Shown in pieces: positions 1-12,953 of a stretch of 60,000 bases of DNA. Location of the stretch: contig NC_081415.1 in assembly GCF_030272615.1 (NCBI RefSeq), positions 262,372,925-262,432,924 of the forward strand, read 5' to 3'. Within the stretch, counting starts at the first letter, position 1. The number at the start of each line of letters is the position of its first letter. The position numbers and the translations under genes are program-made. Origin of the DNA: Cryptomeria japonica. Taxonomy: Eukaryota; Streptophyta; Pinopsida; Cupressales; Cupressaceae. The notes under the pieces are model-generated. The model did not search any database. It saw only the letters and a program-made list of their open reading frames with translations, and was not told the DNA's origin.

Positions 1-649
1 AGAGGATTATGATCATGATCTACGTGTGGCTAAATATTATGTTTTACATTGTTGGTGTGCTATTTCTTTGCTTGGGAGATGTGATGGTTTTTCCTTCTTG
101 GTGGACAAAAAACCTTTGCATTCCTAACAACTATTATGGTTGAGATAGGGGTGTTTGCCTTGCCCATATGGTAGTTTGGTAGAAAATTGGGCCATTAAAC
201 ATGGATGATTGTTTCCGTGCTAAGGAGTGGCTCATTCCATCGTTGGGTTTCCAAAGAAAGATTTAAGGAAATTGAAGAGTCATTTGTGGGATTTGGTTGG
301 CTAGGTGACAATTTATTCTATTTTTGATGACAAGAAGAAGGTGTTTAAATTTCTTGTGAAGCATATGAGCAAAATGAAAGTAGAGGAGGTTATAGGGTAA
401 AATATAGAACTCCACAAAGACCATTCATATCCAAATCTCCATTCCCTAGTATTATATTTTCTATAGAAAAAAAATATTGTGAGGTTTTCTCATTATGTGC
501 CCTACTATTTGCTTAATTTCCTTTTGGTTATGAACTATTATTGCAAGTTGATTAAATCCTTTAGGAAAAGTTTCCAAGAGTTGTAGGTGAAGATCTAGCT
601 TAAGATAATTACGTTCAATGTATCTCCAAGGTTATAAACCAAGTGATAA
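1..649 (+). other. Uncharacterised decayed sequence, probably retroelement remnant
   Basis: No reading frame here survives beyond about 50 codons and I cannot name a domain with confidence. The stretch lies just upstream of a primer-binding-site-like motif at 659-670, so its right end should be the end of a 5' LTR. The left part, around 70-170, weakly recalls a gypsy integrase zinc-finger region (a DGF..FLVDKK string), but this is too weak to call. It could equally be LTR sequence alone. Confidence 0.25.
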
Positions 650-658
650 GAGATCAAG

Positions 659-670
659 TGATATTAGAGC
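659..670 (+). other. PBS-like site (initiator tRNA-Met type), element G
   Basis: TGATATTAGAGC matches the common plant PBS TGGTATCAGAGC at 10 of 12 positions and sits just before a gag-like ORF, as expected downstream of a 5' LTR. The two mismatches are transitions, in keeping with the decay of the element. Confidence 0.4.
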
Positions 671-679
671 TCCAATATT

Positions 680-892
680 TTGGTTGTTGAAAAAGGTTAT
701 GGAAAATTTATGCTAGTTGCTAGGGAAAGTGGCAGTTGTAACTTAGTTCCTCATAAACATGAGATTAGAACTAGTTATTGGAATAGGGGCACAAAAGATA
801 TGGGTAGAGGAGATGAGATAGGTGAAATAAATTTCAAAAGAATAGAAGAATATGCAAGGAGGATCTTTGATACCATGGGTAAGATAGGTTAG
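680..892 (+). pseudogene. gag N-terminal fragment of element G
   Basis: A 70-codon open frame begins 10 bases after the PBS-like motif. It encodes a charged, soluble peptide ending in ARRIFDTMGKIG. The position is right for a gag N terminus, and the charged helical character fits, but no zinc knuckle or diagnostic gag motif is present in the surviving piece. Downstream gag sequence (about 900-1800) is too broken to read. This is a positional assignment only. Confidence 0.3.
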
Positions 893-2613
893 ATAGAAAC
901 CTTCATGCAAGTATTGATTGAGATGTTTAGAGTGCCAAATAATATGGAAGAAGTTGAATTTATAAATATTGAACTAGAACAAGAAGAAGCATGTTTAAGG
1001 CCAAGTGAAGATTTAAATCTAATCATATAATGGATATGTTAATCTTGAGAAGTTGGATTAATAGATATCCTAGATGAAGGTATACTTTATCCTCCATTAA
1101 GTTACTCCTCACCAACAATTTTTGTTTACTACGAGAAAATTATTAGGTTACTCTCTCACATGGTATGCAAGATATGTATTATCCTTTGAATGGGAGCTAT
1201 GTGCTATCATTTGAATGTAGAAAAGTAACTTTCATTTTGGAGTGGGAATGCATTAAAAAAATCTTAAAGAATCAGTTTTATCCCATTTGCTATGACGAAC
1301 ACTAGGCAATCCAATGTCAATATTTTTAATAGCTCAAGAAATGTATGAGTGAGTTCTAGTAAAGGGCAGTAAAACTAGGTATAAATGTCATGCAAAAATA
1401 TGTCGTGATGAGATTTATAGGTGAATTATTGAGACACCTAAAAACAACAATTCTCATGAAAAAGCCTTAGGATATCAATAAGGCATGTGCTCATGTTCCA
1501 CTATGTAGAATTGGACAAAACGAAAGTGTCTTCATTCATGAATAAATAAAGAAATAAGGGAAAATAAAGGGATGCTAGAAATATAGGGAGAAAGACAAGA
1601 GAATGTGAAAGGATCATGCCAATACAATTGTCTATGACAAGGGAAAAGATAATATTAAAAAGTGTGCCCAATGTGGCTAGGAAGGTAACACAAAATAGAA
1701 ATGTTGTAGGCTTCACCCAAATTTGAAATTGTCTTGAATGGATAGAAAAGAGACACCAAGTTTGTGGTAATGAACAAGTGTAAAATGATCAAAGAGATTT
1801 TAATTTAGATGAGATGTTCTTTTGTATTCTATGTAAAGATGTATGTCCAGTTGGTGAAAGCTCCAAAGTGAAAGAAGAACAAGAAATGAACATTTTTTCA
1901 TATCAAAATTTGCATCTAGCAAAAGAAGGTAGACTCTTTGATATTTTCTCCAAATCTATTTTATTTTCTCAAAATATTGTGAGCAAGAGTTGCAAGTAGA
2001 GGGTAACCCCCAACCTTATTTTTTGGATTGGCTTAAAGATTGAGTTGAAATCATGGAGAAATAATAATCTAGGGTTAATATTTCTATTAGTTTCAATTGC
2101 AAGGATAAAACTTGTTAGTAGATATGGTTGCATTTGACATATGTAAGGTATTAATTAATAGAGCAAATTTGTATCTTATAGATGCTACATGTTGGAGGAG
2201 GTCTAATCAATATAGACTAGTTCTAAATGGAAAGTCATTTAAATTGTACACAACTAAGAAGAATACATAGATCACCATGGTTGGTGTAATAAAAACTATG
2301 TTTTATCAATACTAGTGGTCATTTTTTCTTGTTGTTGCTAAGAGATAGAGGAGAGTTGAGGGGGGTTATATGGATGTTATAATCATAAGGAGTAGAAACG
2401 CATAGTTGATTTGGTGAATATTTTTTTTAATTTTTTTGTATAATCCAACGGGTTTCCCACAAAGGGAACCATATAAAATGAAATCTAGTTGTTACTTGAA
2501 TTCCCTTTACCAAACTTGCGGTTGTATATATTATATAATTCAAAGACAATGAGTCAAAGGGGAACTGGATATATCTTTGGAGCAAAGGATAATTTAACCT
2601 GATACCCCTCCAT

Positions 2614-2912
2614 CACGGGGGCTTCACTTAGTGAACCTAGGTTATAGCACGTGCGTTCATGACATACTAAATAATACCCCTATTTTTTTAAAATATTGCC
2701 CTAAAATTCTTTTTTGTCACCCCCTCCCAATAGACAATTCAAATTAAAACCCCCCCTATTTTGACCATATATTGCAATTATTGCATAGAACGAATTAAAA
2801 AACCCCCTATTTTCACCAAATAGGCAATGTATTGCGCTTATTTTTTGAGATATTAAACCCCCCAATATGAATGCACGTGATATAATATTGCCCAACTAGT
2901 GAAGCCCCCTTG
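2614..2912. mobile_element. hAT-like MITE inserted beside the RT of element G
   Basis: The 299-bp element starts CACGGGGGCTTCACT and ends AGTGAAGCCCCCTTG, which are near-perfect terminal inverted repeats. The similarity runs inward, with interruptions, to a shared CACGTGC/GCACGTG block about 35-40 bp from each end. It is flanked by CCCTCCAT (2606-2613) and CTCTCCAT (2913-2920), an 8-bp duplication with one mismatch. A CA-G-rich terminus with an 8-bp duplication is the hAT pattern. There is no coding capacity. The interior is rich in CCCC and TTGCAATTATTGC-type strings. The host RT reading frame resumes directly after the right flank. Confidence 0.7.
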
Positions 2913-2920
2913 CTCTCCAT

Positions 2921-3990
<1,070 letters not shown>

Positions 3991-4140
3991 AATAACCATG
4001 GCATGATCTATAAGGTATTTATATGTTGTCTAGACCATCTATTTATCCATTTTAAGTTTCTTATCTAAGATAAATATCTCTCATGAGTTGTTTGTAGATG
4101 ATTATAATCATGATATAGATTTTAATGAGGTATATTAAAC

Positions 4141-5717
4141 TATATAATAAGAAATATAATTTTTTTCAACTTCATCATGACTACTACTGGATTTGATAGT
4201 GAACCTCATAGGTCCCAAAACTCACTTGAAACCAAGAGACACTTGTTGCCTCTTCCAAGCACCCACTTGGAGAACCCCAAAGATCACTCATTTGTCCACT
4301 TGCCATGTCACTATTATCCCATTCTAGACATCCACATGTGAGAAAAATAATATTAAATAATTGTGTCCACAACCCATCTTTACCTGTTGCTAATGGGACC
4401 CATCACCCCATATAAATGTATTACAAACAATAGTGATAATAAATATTACAAAATATTTTCCTAATACATCCTAAGTTTCTTAGGAAACTTTTCAAGGATG
4501 TTCAAACTATGTCATAGGACTTACAAGCTAGATAACACCTTAATCCTAACAAAATTAGCACTTAATAAACTTTCAAGCATATCATATGTGGATTCTTGAA
4601 GCTTAGTGAACATTCCATCAGTAGTTAGTTAAAGAAGGAGAATAATTATTAGAAATTTCATTCATAGTTTCCTTTGTAGTACTACCCTTTGAAAAGGTAT
4701 TTGCCTTTTGAAATATTAAAGGATAGAAGGATTGTAATGATGATGATGCATATTTGAAATCATTTTCGACGAACAAATTAATCTCAAGATTCTTTAAATG
4801 GGTGCACATATCTCTAAAAGATGAAAACCTACTTAGGTGCACATTAATCTTGGTAATATAAAGTAATATTTCTAGGAACATGACTTATTACTACTCATCA
4901 TCAAATTAGTGTTTTGATTTTCCACACAAAGATTAAAATTCAAACAAAATAAGTATTGATAGATTCACAGTCTCTTGTGCACATCTAGTAAGATTATTAA
5001 TGGTAAATTTTAATATCATGTTTATATGAAAGTATTCTAAGAAAGTAATAACAATATAATTAAAGCCATTACTTGAACCAGAAGTAATGAATAAATATGT
5101 TGAATAGCATAATCCGTAAGGATTCTTAGAAATAAATTATCGAAGATCAAACCATCTTATTAAAAAAAAAAAACGTGTTGCTATAAATGATTGTAAATGA
5201 ATGTTAGGGTCTCATTTTTCATTATACATCAAAAAATGAGGAGCCAAAAGTCCTATAAGAAATAAACATGCAATAACCTCAAAATCTAAAGGCATGTGAA
5301 ATGTAGGATTATATGAATACCATCCTTCTTGTCATTCTTAAGGTTATTATGTATTTTTTTTTATTACTTTATAAGTGTATCTAAGATGAAAATGGGGACA
5401 ATATTGGTATGGGGAGTTTGAGATATGGCGGAATGGATGTAGCAAGGCTAGGGAGTAAGAGGCATGCACACATAGACAAATGGGTTAGACATAATATGAG
5501 AAGTGTGGGCTAATTTGAGATTGGGATATAGCATGAACTTGTAACATTGTAAATTGTATCCCTATATGATTTTCATCCTCACTTAGGCCTCAATTTGGCA
5601 TTTTATCCTTTCTTGCCTCGACTTGTTTGATTTTGCTCACATCGGCTTCAAGTTGCAATCTCCACCTATCATTTCGGTATGAGAACACTTGTGCAGTTGT
5701 AATTGGCAGGACAAGCG
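4141..5717. other. No recognisable feature
   Basis: This stretch is AT-rich, with only short open frames on either strand, including an 87-codon minus-strand frame at 4618-4881 that resembles nothing I know. I see no LTR termini, catalytic motif, terminal inverted repeat or tandem array. It probably contains the lost 3' part of element G and older repeat debris. Confidence 0.5.
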
Positions 5718-6830
5718 CGTTGGCAAGAGACATTGCATAGATGATCGACTATTGTCATTGATGGCAACGGATGCTAGAAATACCATTCGCAATTCATGAT
5801 TTGCTCATACCGGAAGTGTGATTGAGTTTTGGTTAAGTCTGGTGAGATAGAACATGACATCTAGCATAATATAGTAGCTTGGTTTGTGTTTCATCTATGT
5901 TGAATATTTTGGGCTAGGATATATGGGAAGCTTTATGGAAGTGTTATTTACCTTATTCCATGTTTGTGGCCTTCGACAATGATCGTCGAGTGAGTTGGAT
6001 GATGTGGTATACAAGTTTTTTGGTTAGAATAGTGTGGTGTGAATGTTGTGGTTAGTAAATCATTGTGCGAATTTCGCGGATTAATTTTTGTGATTATTTT
6101 TGTGTTTGAGGATGTTTAGCCAACATCTAGGAAGCGTTTCGATAATTTTTTTTGGTTCGTATATGCATTGGAGTTCAGATTGAGCCAACTTGGTATGCAT
6201 GTTTCATTTGTGTGTTATGCATTTTTGGGTCGACTTATAGATGACCTAATTTGATGTTGTGGATATATAAGAGCGACTGATATTGTCATTTTGGATATCG
6301 ATGGTTTTGTGGTAAGTATTTGTGAGTGATTGTGTGCAGTTTCATGTGCGCAAGTAAAGGATTTGTGCTCTGAAATATAGCAGAACAATAGAACAGAGTA
6401 ATGTACTTTGTGCTTAACCGGAACTGTATTTTGGCATTTGCATATGTTGTTTATCAATTCAAACATTCCAATTATCTTTGTAATCACTTTGTAAGGCAGT
6501 GAGCCTTCCGAGGTTGTAGCCCTTATTGCAATTTGAGCAGTGAACTCTAGGAAGTGTACCTGAATGCATGTGCATTCCCATTATGTAATATTTCTATACT
6601 TATAACAAAGTATATTAATATTGTGGGTCTAAATCCCACTGTGGTTTTTCCCTTAACCAGGTTTCCACGTAAAAATCCTTGTGTTATCGTGTTGTGGATA
6701 TTTACTTTATGTGTTTGCATCTTTCTTTTATTTATTTGTATTAGATGGTTGAAGAATCATATTAATAACGTTAAAAATTGCAGAACACTAATTCACCCCT
6801 CCCCCCCTCAGTGTTCATTGGTTCCAAGAA
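5718..6830 (+). repeat. Solo Ty1/copia LTR
   Basis: The segment begins CGTTGGCAAG, aligning with TGTTGGCAAT of the solo LTR at 12954, and carries the shared GTCATTGATGGCAAC block near the start. Near the end it has the family block TGTGGG..CCCACTGTGG..TTTTCCC (6625-6665) and the C-rich tract ATTCACCCCTCCCCCCCTCAG (6791-6811). No copia internal region adjoins either side, so it is a solo LTR or an isolated remnant. A 5-bp target duplication is not evident. ORFs on both strands inside it are not genes. Confidence 0.68.
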
Positions 6831-8372
6831 AGGGCACCCCAGACACCTTTGTTATAGGACAATGGTGCCCTGGGTGCTCTTGTCCTGAGAAAAGGGGCAC
6901 AATTTTGGTCTTGACAATGGTCGTGAAATGTGTGCAAGAATTTCTTTCCCATGCTGGTGTGTCTCAAAATTTTAAACACTTTTGATGGGGATAGGTATAA
7001 AACAAAGTCGTACCCACTCATTTAAACATCTCTCGATTAGTTCTCCACATGATTCAAGTTCAAATTTAATTCAAATTCAAGTGAGTAAGAAATCAAGCAT
7101 TTTCAAGACATTGAAGCAGAGGTCAAGTATTTAGATTCAAGTATTCAAGATGACATCCATGATCAATATTCTATGAAGACATCCTACATGACATTATCAT
7201 CCTTCCATGATGACTTCAAAGGAAGACTTATTAAGGTATACCATTCCAATTGCAACATTTCATTGTAGATCTACCCTCTACCCTCAAAAGGCATGCTTTA
7301 TAGTTCCATTAAATTTCAACATGAATTTCAATTAAAGGGTTAATTCTGAAATCAGGGTTTGACCTAGGCAAACCACTAATCCCAACATCTTTCTTTTCTT
7401 TTAGCGTGTAGGTGATAGGTGCAGGAGCTATAAATCTAGAATTAGATAGAATAAATAGAGACAATTAGACCCAAATTTTATAGGTGCGAAAAGTGGATGA
7501 CAAATTTTCTCTACACTCCATCGTCTGATGAACTTCCCATGAAATTTTGGGAGAATATTTTGAGTAACATCCTAGTTCTAGATCAATAAATTTCATCAAC
7601 AACTGATATTCAGAGGAAAAATTCACTCGGAGATACTTTGTCCTGATCTTTTAGGCTCAACTTCCAATCACAGGTTCCATTCATTTTCCTCATCTCTACT
7701 TTGTAACTACAACTTCAAATATGATCTGCAATTACCTATTCATGTGCATTTACATCTATTTTTCATCTTTAGCCTAGATCTAGCATTTAATTTTCATATT
7801 TTCAATATCCAATTCAACTCAAACCAAAAGAGAGGTGGGATACAATTAAAATTCAACCCTTTTCACATAAGAGAGGTTGAATATATTGATTCCTATCTCT
7901 CCTTAATGTAATGTTATTGGTAAATATGTTAATTCCTTATTTACATGCTTAAACTTGTAAATACCTATTTTCCACCATTACATTTGGGTAAACCTGAAGT
8001 GATGCTTGCATTAATTTTGATATGATTTGTATGCACTTAATTAATTCATATTTGAACTTATTTTTTAACTTTATAATTTATGCACATAAATAAATTTAAA
8101 GGTTTAATTCATAAAACCACAGTTTATTTTGATAAACTTGACTTGTTGGTTTCATAATTTTTTATTTATATGCTCAGATGTGATTGTTATTGTATTTTAT
8201 TTTCATATTTAAAAGCATTTATTGTTCAAATATACCATTAATTTAGTGCATTTCATTGGTCAATCAATCATTTTAATAAAAAATGCTTTGTTTAATCATA
8301 TCTTTAACTTGCATTTTTAATTACATAAGAGGCATTGTGAGTACAAATCCATTCCATTAGCTTTGTCCCTCT
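6831..8372 (+). other. LTR-like and leader sequence of a Tat-like gypsy element
   Basis: Around 7230-7400 the sequence (AAGGTATA.., GCAACATTTCATT.., GGGTTAATTC.., GGTTTGACCTAGGCAAACC) matches the reverse complement of the element E LTR near 43450-43560. This identifies an old LTR of the same broad group in plus orientation. LTR ends and a PBS could not be fixed. From about 7600 to 8370 the sequence is AT-rich and non-coding, in the place expected for a long 5' leader before the gag-like ORF. Confidence 0.35.
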
Positions 8373-8945
8373 TTGTGTATGATTTTCACTACCCTTTCAC
8401 CTACATCCAATATAATAATGAGAAGAAGTTATAGACTTATGGCTTCCCAAATTTTAAATACTAAGGGGTTTGATCCTGGCTTGAATAACCTATTCCATGG
8501 GAACTTGGGTGAATCCTCAATCCCTACACATGACATAGCTAACATTATGGAGAACTATTCCCCTTGCACTTGTCATGATGAGGATGACTCATTAACTAGA
8601 TGGAGAATTATTCCCATCAAACCCATAGACACCTCCAAACCATTGCCAACTGCTTTTGACCCTAAAGCCTTTTGCCAATACCAACATCAACCTGGCCATG
8701 GTATTGAGAAGTGTTATAGGTTGAAGCATTTGATCCAAGATCTAATAGATTTCAACACTATAACCATGGAAGGTGTGAATGATAAAGGAAACAAATCCAT
8801 GGCACCTCCTAATAAAAAACTCCAAATATTTACCAACCATTTTCCTTCTCACTCTACTAATGTCATTGAGCCTAAACCTTCAACTAATATAGATCTAGAT
8901 GGGATATGTGTAGAGGCCAACAATATTGTGAACCATGTTGATTAA
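8373..8945 (+). pseudogene. gag: Tat-like gypsy Gag fragment with CCHC-type knuckle
   Basis: This is a 190-codon open frame. The likely meaningful part begins around the internal Met codons at 8418 or 8442, because the first codons have no support. The C-terminal half contains FCQYQHQPGHGIEKCYRLK followed by LIQDLIDF. This is the short Cys/His knuckle and helix seen in Gag proteins of Tat-type elements; element A has FHKGKGHNTNNCHRLK at the equivalent place. The matrix/capsid portion is missing. The protease region follows in the next frame. It is a fragment, not a functional gene. Confidence 0.6.
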
Positions 8946-9420
8946 TCCAAGGCTAAAATCAAAACTTTTATTTCCTTTGACTCAAAAGAAACTATTGATG
9001 CACCCGATGGACCATTATACATCACTGCAAAAATTAATGAAAATCTCTCACAAGGAGTGCTCATTGATCCAATATGTCTGGCGAATATTATTATTGAATA
9101 ACATATTTATACTTCATAATTCTATCAAGATAGTTATGCCAAATCCAATGTTATGATTAAGGTGCATGATGGTTTTACTTTTCCCACTATAGGTTCCATC
9201 ACCTTTCTTGTTGGGGTTGGCACTAAGTGCTTAGATGTTACCTTTTCTATTATTCCCACATCTGATTAGTTTCGTGTGAAGTTGGGACATCCTTGGCTCT
9301 CTTCTATGAAATATATTTCTTATACCATTCATAAATGCTTGTAGTGCCCTCATGATGGGCATATTATCATGATCAATCATAGTCTTTATAAGCCCTTGGA
9401 AAATCATGGAATTTCACCTT
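8946..9420 (+). pseudogene. Aspartic protease remnant following the Tat-like gag
   Basis: Conceptual translation gives GPLYITAKINENLSQGVLID then PICLANIII around 9010-9095, an aspartic-protease-like active-site region with LID. It continues with HDGFTFPTIGSITFLVGVGT (about 9168-9225), TKCLDVTF, and VKLGHPWLSSMKYISYTIHK (about 9280-9340), the conserved C-terminal block of this protease type. Three or more stops interrupt it. No reverse transcriptase follows downstream, so this copy lost pol or derives from a gag-protease-only element. Confidence 0.55.
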
Positions 9421-10250
9421 AGTTTTATTTTGGCCTAAGAAACCTGAACCTTTGCAACCACGCAAACATATTGTATTCTTATCTTATCAAAACTTTAAAC
9501 ATGAAAGGATATCAACCTTTTGTAAGCCTAAGGATCCTCCACCCATAGATATTCCTCAACCTACTTCTTCTATTCCTCACATATATGTTGTGGTCCCACC
9601 TCTTACATCCTATAGAGGAAAGCATATATCATCTTGCATCTCTCAATCTAGTGAGGTTTATTTTGTTTCTCCTCCTCTAAGGGAAGAAAAGAAGACTATG
9701 TTGATTGATCCCCAACCTTCACAAGTCTCAAGTGAAACCAAGAGAAATCATAGTGCGAGAGAATGCCAACGATATGCCATGGTAGGTCTCATGAGCTTGC
9801 TTCCCAAACCATTTCCTTCTCTAATATGCCAAATGTTAAATTGATCACATTTGTCCAACCTTTTCCTAGTCCTAGGGAGAAAGCTGATCAACCACATCAA
9901 AAGTTAAAAAATATCTATGTAAAATGATGATTTATTTCTAATACGCATTAAAAATTTCATTCTAATAAATTTGGATGATAATGATGATGATGATGTTAAT
10001 GTTGTTGATGCTGATGATTTTGATAATATGTATGAGGTTATTGAAATTAATCATGAGCTCTCTTCAAGATTTGCAAAAGTCTAGTGACAAACAAATTGAC
10101 TGATTATTAGAGTATGGTCCTTGTTTGGAACTTGTTGCAACTCCATCTACAATGCTTTTTGTGGCTCCTCTTGCATATTTTTCACCATCCCTAAATGGTA
10201 TTGAGCAAGATTGGGAGGTGGATGACTTGTTAGACTAGCCTCACTTGTAC
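9421..10250 (+). other. Degenerate region after protease with acidic (GAT)n stretch
   Basis: The continuation of the polyprotein is fragmented. At about 9970-10025 the DNA is a degenerate GAT repeat that in one frame encodes a run of Asp residues. A further acidic piece ends near 10240 (EQDWEVDDLLD). Such acidic linkers follow the protease in some Tat-like elements, but no RT, RNase H or integrase motif is visible before 10250. Confidence 0.4.
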
Positions 10251-10699
10251 AATGGATTCTCTTTTATGTGTTTGCTTTCATGTAATGTACTTCTCCTGAG
10301 ATGTGTTGCTTGATATTTTCTTTGTTTTATATTAGGTTCTCTTTGAATGAACCTTGTTGCTCCTTTGACACAAGGTAATAAAGAGGCAAAAAATGTTTTG
10401 ACATTCCTCTATTTGTATCTCAATTCTTTTATATGTCGTATTCATGTTTTTTCGTACATGTGCTATTGTTGTAAATGTTTCTTTGTGTTGTCTACTTGGG
10501 GATGATGCAAATTGTGGAGATCTCTCATTTTGGTCTCTACCATGTTGACCCAAATATACTTTTGTTTCTTCATCTTATGTGCTCTTCTTCCATTGTGTTC
10601 ATAGTTTCACTACCTTTGGGAGATGAGGTCAATTCAATGCAATTATACTTGATATACATGATTTATCAAAAGTGCATACAAACCCATGCCAATGGGTTT
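10251..10699. other. No recognisable feature
   Basis: AT-rich sequence with short open frames on both strands (for example 10475-10792 plus and 10332-10553 minus) that lack any motif. It lies between the Tat-like fragment and the inverted copia debris. Confidence 0.5.
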
Positions 10700-10826
10700 T
10701 TTTGGGTTTCAAAAGCATGGTTTCAAAGTTCCATGGTGTTTACTCTAGGTTTGGCTGACCTCAAGTGTTTACACTTCACATTGTTGCTCTGATGATTATG
10801 GATCAATGAGTAGCATGTATGATGAT
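10700..10826 (+). repeat. Left arm of an inverted duplication of copia gag-region DNA
   Basis: Read on the minus strand this segment matches plus-strand 42152-42291, sharing for example TGTTTACTC.AGGTTTGGC, GACCTCAAGTGTTTACAC and ATGGATCAATGAGTA. Element A is inserted near the inner end of this arm. The last few bases of the arm (TATTTTGG) lie on the far side of A at 41900-41907. Before A arrived, the two arms were separated by only about 245 bp. Confidence 0.75.
10822..10826. repeat. Left target site duplication of element A (ATGAT)
   Basis: ATGAT here and at 41895-41899 flank the TGAATCTGG...GTCTACA ends of element A. The inverted homologous arm (42152-42170) preserves the uninterrupted form of the site, supporting these exact boundaries. 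Confidence 0.85.
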
Positions 10827-11982
10827 TGAATCTGGTAGAAATGGCTACGCGAGTCAAAAAGTAAAGCTCAATGTTAGTTCAAACATGAAACCCAAAACAA
10901 AGAACTAAAAACCATTTCAAAGAATATTCAAAGGAGATTTAATAGCAAAATGAAGAAAGCACAAATAAACAAACAAAGAAAGATTTGTTCTTCCTAAGAT
11001 GCCTCCATGATGCTTTGATGATTGTTCCTCCCTTTTTTCTCTCCTCTGCAAGTCCCAAATGAATGAAGCTCTCAGATTTTAGCACAAGCCATGGATGTCA
11101 TATGGAAATTAAAAATTGTTTGAAAATTCTTAAACAAGATACTATGCAAAATAAGATGATGATGCTATGAGAAAGCTCTAAATGTCTATCCTAATATCAG
11201 TATAGTAACAATGCTCTAATGCTTCCTCTTTTTCTTGAGGATGATGGCTCCTTTTATAGGAAAAATAGAGGATTGGATGGTCAAGATTAATCTGGTTTAG
11301 CAAGGGATAGGGTTGCATGAGAGGAGATCCTCAATCCATGTGTGTAACTTGCACCAATGCCATGGTGACAAGTGGAAACATGAGAGGGCTTGAGAGGAGA
11401 GGGTTACTCTACATGGTTGGGGTTAATGGATAAATCTTTTATCCAATGGGTGAACTCTTGTGCAAAGTTTACCCATGGTTAGGCATTGACTAAATGGTCA
11501 AGACCCATGTGGGTTAGTGTGTTGAAGGGGGGAAACATTAATGACTCTGTAAGAGTCCTTCATGTGTGGGAATGTGCATGGGTTAAAGGTGGGTTATTTT
11601 GGGGATTAGACTAATTTGGAAGGGGTTAGAATGTTCTAGAAGAATAGTTAGTGTGTGAGGGTAAATAGGATTTATTTAAATGTGCAACTTGCATTTGTAG
11701 GAAAATGCAAGTGGGTGGGGGGATTTAAATAAATATTGATTTATTTAAATGTGAGAGAGGGTATTTAATTAAACAAATATGATTTGTTTATATAATTAAA
11801 AGTCAGAATATGATTAAGTGAATTAAATCAAATAAATTGAATAATTTATTTAATTAATAGGAGAAGAGGGTTAGGGTGAATTAATAAAATATTAATTTAA
11901 TTAATTATTGATCGATGGTTAAATAATCAAATATATACATTAAGTATTCATTTTCTTAAGTGGACATATTTGGGTGTCTACA
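10827..11982 (-). repeat. 3' LTR of element A
   Basis: Begins (plus strand) TGAATCTGGTAG and ends GGTGTCTACA, about 1156 bp. It matches 33661-34270 joined to 41325-41894 along its whole length. By eye, differences are roughly 5 per 100 bases plus small indels. It preserves the empty target (ATAAATCTTTTATCC, about 11431-11445) into which copia C inserted in the other LTR. The 11640-11960 part is rich in TTAAATAAAT/ATTTATTTAA palindromes. Confidence 0.9.
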
Positions 11983-11997
11983 TTTGCCTCTCTTTGA
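11983..11997 (-). other. Polypurine tract of element A
   Basis: On the minus strand CAAAGAGAGGCAAA directly precedes the LTR start TGTAGACACC. A purine run abutting the 3' LTR is the plus-strand primer of LTR elements and confirms the minus orientation of A. Confidence 0.65.
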
Positions 11998-12953
11998 GGT
12001 GGTGCGGTTTATCGCATTGTTTCAAAGAAAAACAAGCAAGCTTGGTACATGCCCCAACATGCCCCAACATGCACTAGGTTGGTGGTTAGGTATGCCCCCT
12101 CGAGAGATGAGACAAAATTTCAAAAAAATTGGATGATCTCTCTTTAAGAAAATTAGGCATTAGAGAATGGAGGATTCTGGATTGAATGAGGGTGAATGGC
12201 AAGGGATGGAGAGTAATGGGAAGCCGGTAAGTACTCGTAGTTCATGTAGGAGATACGTTGCAAATGCAATATTGTGGTGCATTTGATTGATGTTTTTCAG
12301 TTTATCAATATTGTTTTGGACAGTCTGGTGCAATTAGGTGAATTGCCTTGATTTTAGTCAAAGCGTGATAGTTGATGTCAGTTGTCGCTCAGAAAAGATA
12401 AAGTCTGAGTAAGTGAATCAAATGGACATGTGGAGACTTAGATAATTGATGTGATTGCCTGATGAAGTCAAGGTATCTGAGTCAAATTACCCGATGAGAC
12501 TTAGACAATTGATGTAATTGTCTGGTTTGATTGTGTGTGATTGGTTGATCAATTCACAATTGGGTTTAAAAGACAGACACGATAAATTGATTTGAGGTGG
12601 ATAGGATGACCTAGATGACACCAGCTATGCAGCCCTTCCTATAGAGATGGACTCTGATGAACTTGGCAAGATCTATTTGATAGGACATGATGCAAGGGAT
12701 GTGGTTATGATGACCTAGATAGGGAGGTGAGGGGTGGGAGTCAATGTTAGATAGAAGGTATGGAGGACCTAGTACCCATTCCTATGGAAGAGGATCAAAA
12801 TAGAATATCCATTGTCGTGACTATGTATGAATGATATGCAATGATATGAATTTATGGATGGATGAAACGCAATGGTAGGATATGTTCAGATGAAATGAAA
12901 TGGATGGATCTTGTGTTTTTCAAAGTGATTTCTTTCATCATTAGGCTTGGTAG
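11998..12953 (-). other. 3' non-coding region of element A with tandem duplication
   Basis: No coding motif is visible. A direct duplication with a period of roughly 63-68 bp spans about 12397-12525. GAGACTTAGATAATTGATGT (12433) recurs as GAGACTTAGACAATTGATGT (12496), and the preceding GAAGTC..TGAGTCAAAT part is also duplicated. A shorter repeat, CATGCCCCAA, is doubled at about 12049-12068. Long 3' untranslated regions are common in Tat-type elements. Confidence 0.5.

Noticed and set aside
4618-4881. 87-codon minus ORF as a host gene
   Set aside because: No motif or start context, and it is surrounded by retroelement debris; it is no longer than chance ORFs elsewhere in this AT-rich window.
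6554-6985. 143-codon plus ORF with hydrophobic N terminus and Cys-rich C terminus
   Set aside because: It spans the end of the solo copia LTR and adjoining LTR-like sequence; its apparent membrane segment comes from T-rich LTR sequence.
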